A DNA stretch of 64,000 nucleotides from Ascaris suum (GCA_013433145.1 CM024173.1:10002322-10066321); one strand, 5' to 3'. Positions 1-15,399 are shown, counted from the first letter of the stretch. The notes: generated by a model from the letters alone, not told the origin. Made by a program: numbers and translations.

Positions 1-3000
1 ATGAGTGAAATTTAAGAATATTTCACAGATGATAAAAATCAGTGAGTTGAATTTTTGAGATAAGAAACGTTTGAAAGAGTATAAATCGACAGAAGAGAAC
101 CTAATGAACCGAAATGACCTATCGATACGAGTGCAATGATTGCTAGCCAGCCGATCATCATTATCGAATTCTTTTTGAATTCAATAGTACGTATTCTATC
201 AACTACTTCATCTAATTATACTATAGAGTAGAGGCTTATTAAATGCAAGTAAGTGAACTCCTGTCGCTATATTATACAGCCCCGTATGGTTTTTACGCCA
301 AAAGCAAGCATCCTTGGCACATAGATCTCATCATTTGCTTCCACTATTTGCATCGACGCAACACCTCAAAGCTCAGCCGGAAAAGTTCGAACTTCCGCTC
401 AATTCCCAAGCTTTTTCTCATATCGGATTTGTGTGCAAATTTCGCTGCATACAACACATAATAAGCAGACTCGGTGATTAGAAATGCAGAAAGAAATGAG
501 GTGAACAAAGATTACTGCAAATTAAATATCCGTATGAGCAGCAAATGTGGGTAAAACACCATTCATACAAACTACGTGAAGTATACTATCATATTGTTGA
601 GGCGCAGTTGGAAATCTCTCTCACAATTATGAAACATCGACAAAATATCATTGCCATACGCCAATCGTGATTTAATTCAATAGAGTTCATTATTTGCCAT
701 CTTTGCACTTGTTTTTCTCTTATCGATATAGACAGGTAGATATCTCAAGAAGGCTCACTGCAGTGAAGATTTCTTTATGAGACCTATTATCAGATATTAA
801 TTGCCAAATTTTAACTGCTCCACATTTGGTAAACATATTTCTGCTCAATGCGATCATATCTGAATACTTTATGATTCAAATCTTCTTCTTTGGAATTCGT
901 CGTTCGATTAGCTGACAATTTTCTTCGATTTTTTATCGATTTCTTTGAATTAATGTCGAAAGAGAAAAAAGAATTTAATTCTATATAAAGCCTCATTCAA
1001 AAAAAAAAAAACTTTTTTCTTTTTTCGGTATTTTTTGAAAACGATGAGAATATGAAAGATGTAAACATTAGAAAATTCCTATTGAAAATGTACACAAATA
1101 TTTTCTCAATGCATTTGAAATAAAAAAAAAAAGAAAAGCATATTAGGCAACGAGAATTTCACGTGAAAAGCACATGTCATAAATAAAACGATAAATGTGT
1201 TATCGAAGTCAACAATGACCATAGAAAGTTGCGAATGAGAGCGCTCATAATCTCGAAACGCGACGCATTGTCCACTGGAATGACGCATCATCTAAACGTT
1301 GATTGTGTTGATTCGTGGAACACAGCCTGGCACGAAATTGCAGCGACTGCCGCAAATAACATCAACATATCCGAGAAAACTACGCACATTCACTACGAAA
1401 TTTAATGATCCACTCATGCTTACGCTTCAGAAATACCCAAAAATGAAACACACCCGGCTGCACATTTTATCGCATGAAGTTTGATCCGAACTGTTCAACT
1501 GTCTCATATTTCAATGATATTTATATCGTGCACAACATGCTGGAAAAGCGGTATGAACCGATTAAATTATGGCACTTCTCGACAGATGGTAGTGAAACCT
1601 TTCTCATGCGGCACTCAAAAGACATCTCTGATTCTGAATTTAGAGATGATGACTACAGCCGCGACTGATTTTTACAGCAACGGTTATGCGGTGTGTGCAT
1701 ATGTCCCTTCGTGCAGCTTGCAAATTGACCGCTGGCAAACGCACAACTTATTTACACTTCCTACATGTAACACGATTTGCAACCGCTTTAATTCAAACAG
1801 GTATTATGCACAGCCTTCAATAATTGATCACGATGGTGATCGATTACAATGAGATGACCATGTGAGATCACTTTAGAATGCATGATTACATGATTAATAA
1901 ATCGTGCTATGGCTCATCCATAAATCTAGTAAAGAGACCAATATGGCATCGTCAAACACTGTTTGCAAGAAAAAAAGATCGCAAAAAGAGCACAAAAAAA
2001 ACAGAAACACAAAAGAAAGCATTGATGGAAAAGAAGTATGAAAAAGTATTCAAAGGAAATATCAAAGTTCAGTGCATGGATGAATCAGCAAGAAGTCACC
2101 ACACCATCACAGTCACATAGAAACGACCTCTGTGACATTCCCAGTTCGACGAATGAATGGCTGGTCATAATGGTCACAAATTAAACGTTCACCCAACGAT
2201 GGGAAAAAAGGTGGCCGGATACCGTTAAGTGCTGCTGAATGTGAGGTGTTATTTCAGTTCGACTGCCGTACCTCGTGCCACCCAGCACCACAACTGCCGT
2301 GATTTTTAAAGAACATTTCACAACCAACCACTCTACCTGTATGCACCTGGCACTTTTGATTAACAAACGATCGTTTCGAATATCGCAATAATATCCTAAG
2401 ACATTATGCAGCAAAAAGGACAACATGCTGCATATTGAATCCTATCATATTCACAGCTTTTTTATCGAAATGCATGATGACTTTATATGTTGGCGTGCTA
2501 AGAATTTTTTGCTGTAACTTAGTAACTTTGCAGCTTGTTCAACAGTGTTTAACTGCCTTACTGCATATTACTCTACTTGCTCGAAATTGCTAAAGTCAAT
2601 AATTTTACAAAATATTGCATTTTTTGATAAATAAACGAGGAATTATATCAAAAAGAGTTGTCATGAGAGCGAAAGAATCCTTTTATTTCTTCTCGATTGT
2701 AGAAATAATTTCATAAAGGCAAAAAGTGAACTACGCAGCGCCTTTATTTGCTCTTTTCAATAATTTCACATCTAAGCAAAACAATGATTTCCATAGTCGG
2801 ATACGTGGAAAATATAAAAGTGTAATTTAGTCGGAAAAAAATAGTGAGTGAGAAATCCCATAGAAAATAAAATACGTAAGAAGGGAATCGAAATATAATC
2901 TTTAGGCTCTTAAATATTCGTAAATTCATTTGAGAATGTTGAATCGATATGCAATATGCTAGGCGATTTAATGATTATTGAGTTGAAATTTCACAAACAA

Positions 3001-6000
3001 ACACATTTTATGCACACATATGATGCTGCCATATATTAATGCGATCTTTTAAATGCAACACGGCGTATCGTAGTTACTTCGTAATCAGAGATGATCAACT
3101 TATAGAGGATATTTTCGACGTTTTATTCAATTCTTGAGAGGAGAAATTAATCAACAGTATCGAAATGAATATCATCAAGGAGAAGGAAGAGAGGCCAAAC
3201 TACTCATCTTATTTTATAGAATTCATAATTTTGAAAAACGTACAACATCGAGCAAAATACATCAACGATGCAATCATATAAATCGAAATGCGTATATATA
3301 TACTGCACTATCAAGGTTATGAAATCTAAATTAATTTAGAGACTGAGATTGCAGTTGTCTTATTATTCGAGTTTTTGAAATAGTTTATGCTTGAATTACA
3401 AGTATGGAATCTGTTTCCTATGAATATCGTTAATGCACCGACTTCTTTTATCTCTCAGGTATCATTCAATCGTTTCGATTATTGCACTATTGTTGCTCTT
3501 CCCTCACTATTATAATGTCTACTCATCGAAACTATTGCTTTACGAAAATTTTGCTTTTTTTGTGGTTTTTTTCTCATTTCGTGACGTCGAAATTTAAAAA
3601 AAAAAAAAAGAAGTTTAAATTCGTTTCGCAAAAATGCACTATGACGATTTTGTGTCTATGCATTTGTGCTATGTATTTGTCTATCTATTTGTTTGTTTCC
3701 ACTTCGAATCCAATGAAGAGAGTTGTGAAACTTATTCCCTTTAAGCTGCATCGAATGAAGCTTTTCTTTAGCGTATTCCATTTTAACTCATCAAATTCGA
3801 AAAAAAAAAGGAAGTTCGACGATGAAAAAAAAAATTCCTTAAATCTTAGCGATTAAGCAATAGTATAAACTTTCTAGGAGATTTGATTTACGAAAACATT
3901 GCGACAATATTCTACTTTTTTTTTGTTGTTGTTGTAAGTGGTTGGACAGCTCAGCAATTGTGTTAACTCCTCTAACACACCACTTAACAATTTTCGGTTG
4001 AGTTGATTGCAATACGGCGACCGGATTGATGATGGTTCAAGAGGTCCGGAAATAAGTGAGCATCGGTGAATTTCTGCGGTTTATTTTTCGTAAATGAGAC
4101 GCTTTCACGAAACGAAAGCTCTTATTTTTGAAATCTCGTATTTTTCACAGCTCCTGATAATGGTTAACTATATTTCGCCCGTTTTGACAGCTTATGGAAA
4201 AAAATCGTTATTATTGTGGTACTTTTTGTCACGTTGGACTTTACTGATATTCCTTTCGAAATAAAATTTAAAAAATTGAGAAATCTTTTAGAAAAGACGG
4301 CAAAATATTAGCTTTCTTATTCCTCTCATCTCAATAATTATTTCCTTAAGTGGAATAATGACTTTAAATTTTAATTAACTCAATCATTAAAATAATTCTC
4401 CTATGAAAGATTCGTATTTTTCACGCGCCTAGTTGGTTTAAAGTGAAAAATCGAAATACGTAAGAAGCAAATAAATTGCTTTCACCTTTAAATATCGATG
4501 ATTTTATTTGAAGTTCATCGTTGTGCATCGAATGTGCCCGCAGAAAGTCAATTTGTTAATTTTGCAACGTTAACTTCAGTGATTCTCGAGTTAAATCTGC
4601 CATAAATTTACATACAAACAAACATGATGGCCACCTTATGCAAAGTAAATTCACGAATGCGAATAAAAACAGTCAATTTGTTTCGAAAGTATAATCGAGT
4701 AAATCCATCCACCAATTTTTAGCCAATATAAAACTCCACTGGAAAAATTACGCTAAGTTTTTATTGCATTTATAACCTATATTATTTTTATTTGCCGAAT
4801 TTTCCACTTTGTCATATTTGCCGGAAAAGTCGGTTTCCTTTATCATTCATTTTGCCGATTTTTGTTTCAGAGAACTGGTGAGGTAATAACCTGGAGTAGC
4901 ATGATCTAGAGATCGTGTTCGAATATTCAAGACGGGAATCTTCTATGAAAAAATTCCACTCAAAAGAAATTATTATTTAAGCTTTCATGAGAGCAAAAAA
5001 ATGTTGAGACATCCTTCAATTGCATATCAATTACATAGAATACATCCGTTGGATACATGGAACACATAAAAAGTGCGTATTGTCCGTTAAAAAATTTACA
5101 TACAATTTTGAAATTCGCAAATTTACATCTCTAATTGCTCGAAAAATGAGAGTAAAACTTATAATAAATATAAATGATCAAATTTCACTCGTATAATTTT
5201 AGCGAACGATTCTCATATTGAAAGTATCGCAGAGAAACGTGAACTTCCCAACAAATATCGATGTGAAATATTGCAAAAATTCACTCATTAGTGAAATTAT
5301 CGATAATCGCTTTTCACCTATAATCACTCCCATTGAAATCGATATCGATGCGATCATTTATCAACGTTTCTTCAAGTGATTGTCCAAAATTAACAAATGA
5401 GACACTAAAGTTGTTTGATAGAAGTAAGCTGGAAATTAAGAATCGTTGAAGTAAAGTGTAATAAGCGACATGATGCAGACGAATAGCGGCTTACACATCG
5501 AGCAATTCTTCCAATTAAAAGCGCACGCTATTGCGTCTCGTTGCACTCAACTGAGCGCTCCCTGCCTAGCACCTATCCATCAGTGATATCGCCTTTTCGT
5601 TGTTCCCATCGCATCCAACTATGCATCCATTCTCTACTGGACCAATTATACTTCCTTCCTTTCGTTGATGGACTCAATCTAGGCTCTGGCTCAAAATAAT
5701 TTTACTACTGAAACGAGTAGAATTGAAGATCACAATAGTCAATATTATGTAAACGTTTGCTGCTCTGCCTATCAGAAATTATTGACAACAAATAAAAACA
5801 CACGCTAAAGCGTTCAACTAATCGTTTATAAGTTCTATAAAAATGCTCAATTTTTGATTCGATTGGATGGAAAAATATTAGCCGATAAGCAAAAAATCTC
5901 TCATAAATATGGAGATTTTTGAACACTTCAATACTCATAAATCTTTTCGACACTGACAGAACCACATTAAAAAATAATAGACAAATCATCCTATAACGTA

Positions 6001-6048
6001 GATCATAACTACTGCGCTTTACAAAGAAGCTACACGTGGCAATTTGCA

Positions 6049-6051
<3 letters not shown>
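1..6051. other. No recognisable gene
   Basis: AT-rich sequence with only short scattered frames on both strands, none with a recognisable motif or convincing splice pair. A 124-codon frame at 3482-3856 is Lys/Phe-rich low complexity and is not supported as a gene. Confidence 0.5.

Positions 6052-6128
<77 letters not shown>
6052..6128. repeat. (TA)n array, about 77 bp
   Basis: Perfect alternating TA dinucleotides. Confidence 0.99.
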
Positions 6129-6130
<2 letters not shown>

Positions 6131-6710
6131 TACCTAGTGAAAGAACGAACAAAGGTAATCTATGGTTTAAACGCTACCGAAATAAAACTGCACCACGGCA
6201 AAAGACATCATTCGAATAAATGATAAAAAAGTGAAAGAAATTTCGTTTGCTTTGTTTCCATTCACTTCTTATAAAAATGCAATATGAAAGTACTGTCTTC
6301 AGGTATCGTTACGTTGATTGTTAATGTGCATCAGAAAATTTCACCTCATTAAGTGAAACAATTATCCTATTTAAATTTGATGCAATAATTCACTCGTTGA
6401 ATACTTCCAAAAAATCAATCAATTTCGGCTATATCCTTCTTTTCTTAGAAAATAAGTTACTTATAGTTTTTCATATGTGCTAAGCCTATTTCCTCAGCCT
6501 ATTTCATAGGTTTATTTAACCAACTGGCTTGATTTATGATGAAATTGTACAAAGTGAAAAGCACACCACGAACGTTGCTATGATATTTTTTTGTACAATT
6601 CAGCACGACCGATCGGTCGCAGATATATTCAAAAATGGTATTGAAATGCATCACAGTAATGGCTATGAGTCGATTAAACGGCTGCACAAACATATAACAA
6701 AGCTAGAGAA

Positions 6711-7118
6711 GTGTACCAAAAGTCAGCACGACGAGCATTTTTTGCATTCCAACCCATTAAGTCAATTTTAAACGCAAATGTGCTCAACAATGATGTAACG
6801 TCTAAAAAGATATATTTACAGCAGATCTTCGATAAAAATCCTCTCTCAGCTCATGTCAAAAAGTCGTACGTGTTAATTCGACGTCGCCCTCCGGCTTTTA
6901 AAGCTCGTAAAGGAAATGGCTTGTCGACAGGAAAGGATTGCAAACAGATAGACGGACGGACAAGCAGGTGCACAAACATCACCTGTCATAGCGCGCTTTC
7001 TGTAAAAGGGCCATCGATACTGATACAACGTGCGCTAGCATCTTATCAATGGAAGGCATCTACCTCAGTGAGCTCTCTTTTTGCTCCAGTTGGACGTCAC
7101 GCCTTAAAATTTGAGTAA
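6711..7118 (+). CDS. Unassigned 135-codon open frame
   Basis: Open from upstream without an ATG at its start, Lys/Arg-rich, with a CKQIDGRTSRCTNITC cysteine cluster near residue 80. A second frame of 100 codons follows at 7124-7426. No domain recognised and no flanking splice sites chosen. Probably non-coding or a decayed element. Confidence 0.12.
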   Translation: MYQKSARRAFFAFQPIKSILNANVLNNDVTSKKIYLQQIFDKNPLSAHVKKSYVLIRRRPPAFKARKGNGLSTGKDCKQIDGRTSRCTNITCHSALSVKGPSILIQRALASYQWKASTSVSSLFAPVGRHALKFE

Positions 7119-9073
7119 CTACTTTGAAAAAAAAAAAGAGATCATCGTTTACTGATGACATAAAACGTCTTGTGGGTGTTAAAAAAACATCGGGAGTATT
7201 GGATGCGACGGATAACAAGCATACGGAAGGAGTAACATTAGATGAAGGTAACGCTCGAGTGCCTATCGTTTTGTTGAGTGTTGCTTATAATGCCACATCT
7301 CATGATACACTGCAGTTCAAACATTCCTTTGTACTATTGAACAATTTCTCAACGATAACTGATATAAATCATAAACGACTCAAGCAAAAGTTACGTTTGA
7401 GTTCATTGTGGCCCATCAACGTATGAAATAAAGAATCATCATGATGCGATAGATGGCGTTACTGTGAAACTCTCAATGTGATTTAGGTGAATACTTTTTG
7501 CAGATGAACCCAGAACATTTGATTTGCCGAGCGAGTGCTTTACCATTGGGCTGCCGCAGACATTTTCAACTGGTAGCACTTTCTTGGTTAAGTTCTCCAT
7601 CACTCTTAGCGCAAATATAGTGTAACGTCTGCGGATAGAGTTTTCACTGATTATCAAAAAAACACAAGATTATCACTCGAGTCTGAACCAGACCATAGTT
7701 GGTCGTAGCAACCTGAATACCGCCCACATTGAATATTGTTTCGTTGATGAAAATCGACTTCAATTTTTGAAATCCACTGAAAATACAATAAAAGTTTGTT
7801 TTATGTCAGCGAGTCACCACACCTTTTCGGGCGAATTTACTTATACGCCGCAATATTCATTGAACTGCTATCTATCTTCATTCGTTTCAATATATATGTT
7901 GTCTGTATTACACATACATGACTTTTCTACCTCGGTCCCTCCTCTTCTTTCTCCAAACTCTTCGCCTCACCCACCCCCCCTCCCCCTCGTCGTTCCTAAC
8001 ATCTCAGAATTGGAGGAGCAAAATTTATGAGGCAAACAAGCATGGGAACGAGTTGAGAACTCTATAAACAAGAAGAAAAAAAATGCAGAATATACAGGTA
8101 GAAAACAAAAAAAAACGTGGAAAGCAATTACGCGGAAGCGCAATAAACTAACAGCACATCAAAACTGATTGTTGCATATTACTCTGATAGGATCACCATA
8201 AGCAATTTCACTGCACCTTTTTTTGACTTCATCACACGAAATGTGATCTTTGATCATTAACGAACTATTAAGCCATAAACTAGAAAACTAATAAACTCAA
8301 AAGTTCCATCTAAAAAGAGATGGGTAGATATTCCTTTAAAAAAAAACGGAAGGAATGCTGTATGACAGCAATTGCTGTAGAGATACTTGATAAATGCTGA
8401 TGGTTAAAAAAGCAAAGACCATAAATAATCGAAGACCTGAAAATGTAGCCCAATTAAATTTGGTTGCTGCAGGACGAAATAGATGGCATTAGAGGATAAG
8501 GCAATTATAGAACGAATATACACGTGTGTAACCGATGTTTTGATGTATATACACATAGGCACACACGGCACCTACTCCAATGCACATATTGCCGATCTTC
8601 TCTCTGCTAGCACATCTGCTCACTAAGATTTTCTCTTATGGTAGTGGTATTTTGATTGGCATTTCATAAACGTAGAAAAAATTCGGTTGCTGATCGGTTG
8701 AATGAATCAATGAGTACTCGATGATGCCTTATTAAATATGCTAATTTAATTGGATATAATGAATGTTAATTCCATTAGCAAATAGAAGAATAAAGGCGAT
8801 CGTTTATAATATATATGAATATCAACAATTCACTTCTTAGGTTTCTTCCTCAAAAATGTGGACAATTGAGCGTCAAAAATGAGAACTTTAAAAGTGAAGT
8901 GAGCTAATACACCACTGCATATATGCGGTTTTCAAAACACATCGAACTAATGATGGGTGGGAAAGAGTCCCATAGAAGATAGCATGAGAAACACCTCAGA
9001 AATGTGTTCGCCGAACCAACCGGTGCCATAAATCATCAAAAAAAAAAAAAAAAATGAAACGTGCAATAACGCA

Positions 9074-9100
9074 ACGACCGACCGACCGACCGACCGACCG
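9074..9100. repeat. (CGAC)n microsatellite
   Basis: Between six and seven perfect CGAC units, GC-rich in an AT-rich setting. Confidence 0.97.
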
Positions 9101-9419
9101 CCCATACGAATTAATTACTAAGCATTAAGATGCGACTTGACGAGTTCTAAATGAATATAAATTCTACGATACATTCACGTCTTTGTTAATTTCTCTAGAA
9201 GTCGACGGATCAACTCGGAAACTGAAAGCGGACTATCCTATAGCATGGATTGTACCTAACACATTGCTAAGATTTAGTGTTCTGGAGTTGAAATTATCGG
9301 CATAGACACACATGTAAAATATGCATCTACATACAGACAAAAGCTTATGACAGGCAGACACGATCTCCCCATAGCATGATTTATGCAAACTTACAGGTAA
9401 TTTCTAAGTAAATTACGCC

Positions 9420-9900
9420 ACACCAACTTGAGCAATGAACACAAAAGACGGGCGCATTGGTATGTGTAAGCGCGCCAAGTGGAGCGCTCACCCAGGCCGC
9501 ATCGGTCAATGAGCTAGAAACTGCAGCACATTTCCCAGACGCATCGCCCTTCTTCCGCTTACTTCTATGAGATGCATACCAAATAAAATAGGATGTTTCT
9601 CTCTCCCATGGGCACAGATAAAACAGAAAGGAAGACATCACTGCTATGAGACCTATACACACACACGCACACACCGTCAACGTTGAGAGCACGTTTGTGG
9701 AGCACGCTAGCAACACACACTACACGCCAATCGATACATCGCCACACGCCCCATTTGATGAACGTCACGCCGGACTCGACGTACCACTCGGGGGCGCGTG
9801 TGCCCGCCTGACTTCTTTCTCATCGTCGAGTGTCCTCAGCGCACCTCCGTGTCGTGTCTGTCCACAAATCGCTAATGGAAGCGGCAATGTCTAGACGCAT
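9420..9900. other. GC-richer, CpG-rich patch
   Basis: About 0.5 kb clearly richer in G, C and CpG than its surroundings, with a short (CA)n run near 9658-9676. On the minus strand a frame from ATG at 9638 runs to a clean GTAAGT donor at 9394-9389 without a stop. It may be a promoter or first exon of a minus-strand gene, but no further exon was found. Confidence 0.3.
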
Positions 9901-12900
9901 ACAAAAGTGAATACTTTTGAAGTTCGATGCACTCGTGCAACACTTCCGGGTGAAAAGGAATGTCACAGAAAGGTGCGAGAGAAGGCAACGAAGAGAAACG
10001 CAATTCTACCAACAGTTTATATGCTCGCTGGAGCCTCGATCCTCGAATTGTAGAGAGCAAGCATCGTTTTGAGATATATATTTAACTATATACTTAGGTG
10101 AAGTACAGTCACTTCGGCTGCCAAAAGAGATGTCACACTGTTTGCGGAAATCCCATTTCAGTAACTTATGCACTAACATAACAAACACGTTGTCATAGAA
10201 GCTTATGCCATTTTCCATTTTCCGACTCAAACAGACATCTGTATGCCACATGTGAGCGTTGCGCCGGTTTCCAGCTGTCTGCACTGAGCACGACCTTTGT
10301 TCGGTTACCTATACATCAGAGGGAAATAGGAGAGAGTGAAGGGGCGAGGGATTCGAACTGTTTCTTGGAACTGAAGGCTAAAGTAGTCATGAGTTATAAG
10401 TTTCAGTGTATTCGATACAGTAGGTCTCGAAATTCATAAATGTAGACTGACCTTCCGGTAGAGGTTGGCGTCCAAAAAAGTCTCCCTTAGCTCCTAGTGT
10501 TCAAGCATACTATAATTAACTCCGGGCGGCTCTCAATTTTGGGGCTGCGAATGCCAAGAGTACTCCCAATAGTATTGGCGCTATGAAGAATTCGATTCGG
10601 AGACTCACGATTTTCAGGAACTTCGTAATTTGGAAGCCTCGAGCCACCTTCAAAGGTTTTCCAAATTCGCAGGAACTCGTGTTTCAAACAGAGGCCGTTG
10701 ATTCTACTCCACGATAATTTATTAATGCCAAAAACTACGCCACCTCTATTTATCTGCGGATTTCGAGGTCGAGATCAGCAGTGCAGACTCGATTTTGCAA
10801 GATGAGGCTCATTTGGGGCCAAATTCCAAAAATCGGTGCCTCATCTACCCGAGTTTGTCGTTTTCTGGCTTCTCTAATTTCCCATAAAGAATCTTTCAGT
10901 TAGCGACAAAAATTTGGTAATAGCGCTGAGCTTATTAATCGACGATTGTGTTAATCATCGACTTTATTTTGCTTAGGCTTTCAATATTAACATAAAACGT
11001 ATTTATATCACAAGTAATGTTTTGCAATTTTTTTGATGAAATTGCAAGAGGAAAATTTATGCAAATTAGTTCCGTTGCAATAGAAATCGTTCAAAAAATT
11101 GAACGCCAATTGATAAATCATCTCATCTTTACTTAAGAAACTAAAATTTATTTAGACAGTGAAATAACTTACTTAATAAGAGCCTTTCTTTCGACATTAT
11201 TGTAAATTTCAGTAGACTTAATTCTCTACTTTCCTTTCTCTGCCTAAAATTTGGTCTTTGAGATATCATTCTCATCGATGATTTCCTTTCTTTGCCGAAC
11301 ATTTATATCGACTTTTTTTTTGCACTAAACAAAATCGGCAATAAAATACGCTAATTGAGTGGAGGAAATGATTTCGACAAATTTAAATAGTTGCTTTTAA
11401 TTATCGGAAAGTTCGTTAGCATTACCTATCCATGACAAGTTCCAATTGAAGGATTCGTCCACCTTCGCATCCTTGTGTGCAACGGAGTCCTGTCCACGAT
11501 CCTCTATACATACGTGAGTATCAGCACGACGCCACTAGCCGACGATGCATAAATAATGTGTTACATAACTGCGATCTGTATCACGCTCATTACACCTATG
11601 ATCGTTTTATTTACGCATCGGTTTACAACGGTAAAATTTGTTTTCATTAGGCACTTGAGTTAATTCCTTCAGTGATCATCACCACATCCAAACGTGTGAA
11701 GTCAACCGGCTGTAAATTCATCCCTTTTCCGCGCAGCCCTCTGCAGCTCTTCCGTTGTTGTTGAAAATTGAAACATCAAATAAGTTTATTGTGAATTTTT
11801 CAATCCAACCTTATTGCATTTTCTTCATCTTTTAAGCTTCTTCTGAGCACGCCTTAAATTGTCCTATGACGATATATTGTATGGCGGCTTAAATCTTTTA
11901 CGATTGCTATCTCTTTTTTTGCTTTCAAATATGCTGTGCCCTCAACAAAAAATGCGCGGAGTATTACAGCGCTAAAAATTACAGTACATTTTACAGTTGT
12001 GAAGAACCACTCCTCACTACTAAATAATTTTCACTGCAATAGAGCAATGCTCCTCCAACGTCTATTCTAACAATGCCATATAGGTGTGCATATATGTGTA
12101 TGCATGTGTCTGTGTGTCTATCTGTCCTGTAGTTCCAATTTTGCAATCACTGAAGTTATAGTCATGAAATTTAGTCGCCATAATGGATGATATAGCATAG
12201 TAATCTTCTATCGTGTTATAGCATTCTTGTCCATCAATTTCCAAAGGAATTTTAGAATTTAAAAAAAATGCTTAAAAAAACTTACACAGATTTTTTGCTT
12301 TTAAATTTCCTTTCATATTGATTCGACCATTAAAAAAAAAGAATATTTCGTCGGCGATTTAAACGAGTGTATAGTTGTCGTTCATAATTTCTCGAAGTAA
12401 TTAATGAAATCGGTCGGTAACCTTCAATAATTTAAGAGCATTCATCTTGAGAATTCCTTCTAGCACGATTCGCCACTCATTTCTTGCTGATATAAGTTAG
12501 TGCAATTTACGCTATTATGTTTATATCTTTGTTGTGAACCGCTAAAGTGGCTTCTCGAATAATATTTTTCCATCGTTTCCGCTTGCGACTCTCTTTGAAT
12601 TTCCAACAAATTTAAAGTGTTCGTCTAGCTTATACACTTCAAGTGTTCGTTATTCGCATTAATTAGCACTGATCAATCGATTTCTTTCCTTTATATTCAA
12701 TAAGTTCTTTGCTAATCAAAAGTTGTCTCCATATTGACCTTTGAACTTTCTAATAAAAAAAGGCGATATGCGACTAAGCCATCAACTCCGCCACTAATAG
12801 TAATGAGGAGTTAATATGAGCAAGTGCCTAAAATGAAATCCCGATTGGGTTATTCCTCGATTTTTCTTGTTGAGTCCCCCACCGATTAACTGCTCATTGA

Positions 12901-14417
12901 TGGGGTCCTTTCCCAACCGAGAATCCTCTTCCCATGCCATACTTGTTGGTGCATCGCGGCGCGAGCGATTTCTCGTGCAATGAAACTGAATTGTGATCGT
13001 TTCCTTTCCATGGGTTTCTGAGAATCTCATAGGATGCATGGTAGATGATGGAGACCTTCTCGGGTGTAGGTGCCATCAGGAATCGTTATCTGGAATTGTT
13101 CTTGTATACTTGTGTGTCGCAGTCGTCAAAGTAAAGTCAAAAATTGCAAAAGTGCCCGGATCACTGCCCAAATATCATATTTCGATGTTTTCGACTATGT
13201 AGATGCCGAAAAGAATATTCCTTGAGTATTTGAATTTGGGATTTCATCGAGCGGAGCAGTCAACTTGGTTCCTCAAACGTCCAAGAACAGCATCAACTTT
13301 CATCACTTGGATTTTCAAATATGAAGATGCAGGAGCTGCGTTCAATACGTGCATAAATTGATCGCCTAAAGATGAAATATGATGATGATTTCGGTGGTTT
13401 CAACACTTTAAATGGATCAATGGTACACATTAAATGAGCAAGCAATTTGAAATTTTAAAAGAAGATCACTTTCGGCAGTTTTACAGCGTTCAAAAAATTC
13501 ACTGATGAAATTCGACGGTGTAGTGATCGCTTTTGAAATTGTTGGTTTCACTTCGATCAGCGAAACATCCTTGCAGAAAGACGCTTTTACCCGTAAGAGA
13601 GTTTGAAAAGGATCCTCAAATGTCTTATGCAATGCTGTTTTATTCCATTTTGCACGGATAACGATAAATTCTCTGCGTTGCACATATGTTTCATCCAAAA
13701 AGTGATAGCAATGATGTTAATGAAGTCGCTGTTCTGTTGAAGGAAGCAAGGTATTTAACTTGAGAGGATAAAAAAGTGCCTGTAGTAACGGGACCTCTAC
13801 CTATAATAAAGTAAAATAGTTCATGCTAAGCGAGCAGTTATCAATGATCACATATTGATCGAAATTCGTAAAGATCTATTACATGAACGAATATTGAAAG
13901 AATTTTCTTGTTTGCAAAGGTAACGTGTCCTATGCAAGTATATGAATCAGCCGAGAAAATCGTTCTTCACAATCGCTTCCGCATATTAAGGTGCACCTTT
14001 AGTGAACGAAGAAATGTTGTCGAGTGAAATATATCTACCTGCGTACACCTGTCGAAAAAGGTGCAGATCAAATAGGTCAAATTTAATTTTTCTATTCTGC
14101 AGCAACTCAGAAGCAAATCTCTCGAATTTCTGCTTATAAGATGAATGGAAAGGAACCGGAAGTGTTCTATTGAATTCTATTTTCGTAACCTTTTGATGCC
14201 CTCAATACCTCTAAAAGTAGACAAGCATGTGATGAGAGTATAATACTGCAAAACAGGTTGGAAGTATTCTATCAAAACTTGCCGATAATATTCCAAGCAA
14301 TATGCTGAAGAAAGAATGAGATACAGTTAGCCACTTCTGATATCTTTTTGAGAAATTTTCGAGCATTACTCAGCCAACTTATATATAAGTATGCATAAAT
14401 ATAAACATATATATTAC

Positions 14418-14527
<110 letters not shown>

Positions 14528-15383
14528 TTACGATTGGAGAATAAAATGGTATAATCAGAGGACAGTCGCGCATAGAATTACCTGAAATCTTTCAAGAGGT
14601 ATACATCAAACACCTCAGAGTAACTGTCATGTATGACAACAGTCTTCCAGAGTCAAACAGAGTAGTGCACGCTATTTACAACAAATATCTTCATGCAGAA
14701 ATACAATTGAAAAACGAAGTTTCGATCCGTCTTTAACGACCGAAATTCCATTACCAATTTTTTCGCTTTCTTCACCTTTTAAGTGCTTTTAGAAACATAT
14801 TCTGCGAAGGTGCATCATGGCCAAATCGTTTCTGTGTGTATGTTTATGTGTTTAACTGTCTATGCAGTAATTTTAACTCAGGTTAGAGTTACCGAATGTG
14901 ATGAAGTATAAAGTACATCAAACTTTCAAGTTCTACACTATACATGAAATTGATTCATCAGTCTTGAAATGAGGTATGGGCAATTTGAGGTCGCAGAATT
15001 GAACTTGCAATTAACACCGATCGGGTTGTCATGCTGCATTTTTCGGATCGCAATAAAGGGAATTATTTATATGAGATGGGAGGTCAGCTCGCTTAAATGT
15101 TGTGCACATCTTTTTACTGCTTAGCTGTGAAAATGCTTGATTAGGTGAGTTAAATACAACAGAGTACATGCCGAACTCTTTAGCACACTTCTTTACTTGT
15201 CACCAATTGCCCTCGATAGATATCAGGTAGAGATGTTTGGAAGGAGTTCGGGCTTAATTAAAACTTCGGTCGGCTGCTGATCGAATGAAACTCCCACCAG
15301 TCACCGTCGTATCCGCTTCCTATTCCATATCGTTGATTATATCACGACGAGCTCGTAACGGTCATAATTTACAGACAAAAGTT

Positions 15384-15399
15384 GGGGGGGGGGGGGGGG
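15384..15399 (+). repeat. G16 run
   Basis: Sixteen consecutive G on the plus strand. Confidence 0.98.

Noticed and set aside
10345..10362. GATTCGAACT box resembling a minus-strand tRNA T-arm
   Set aside because: The flanking bases do not form a T stem or acceptor stem, and no D or anticodon arm is present at the right distance.
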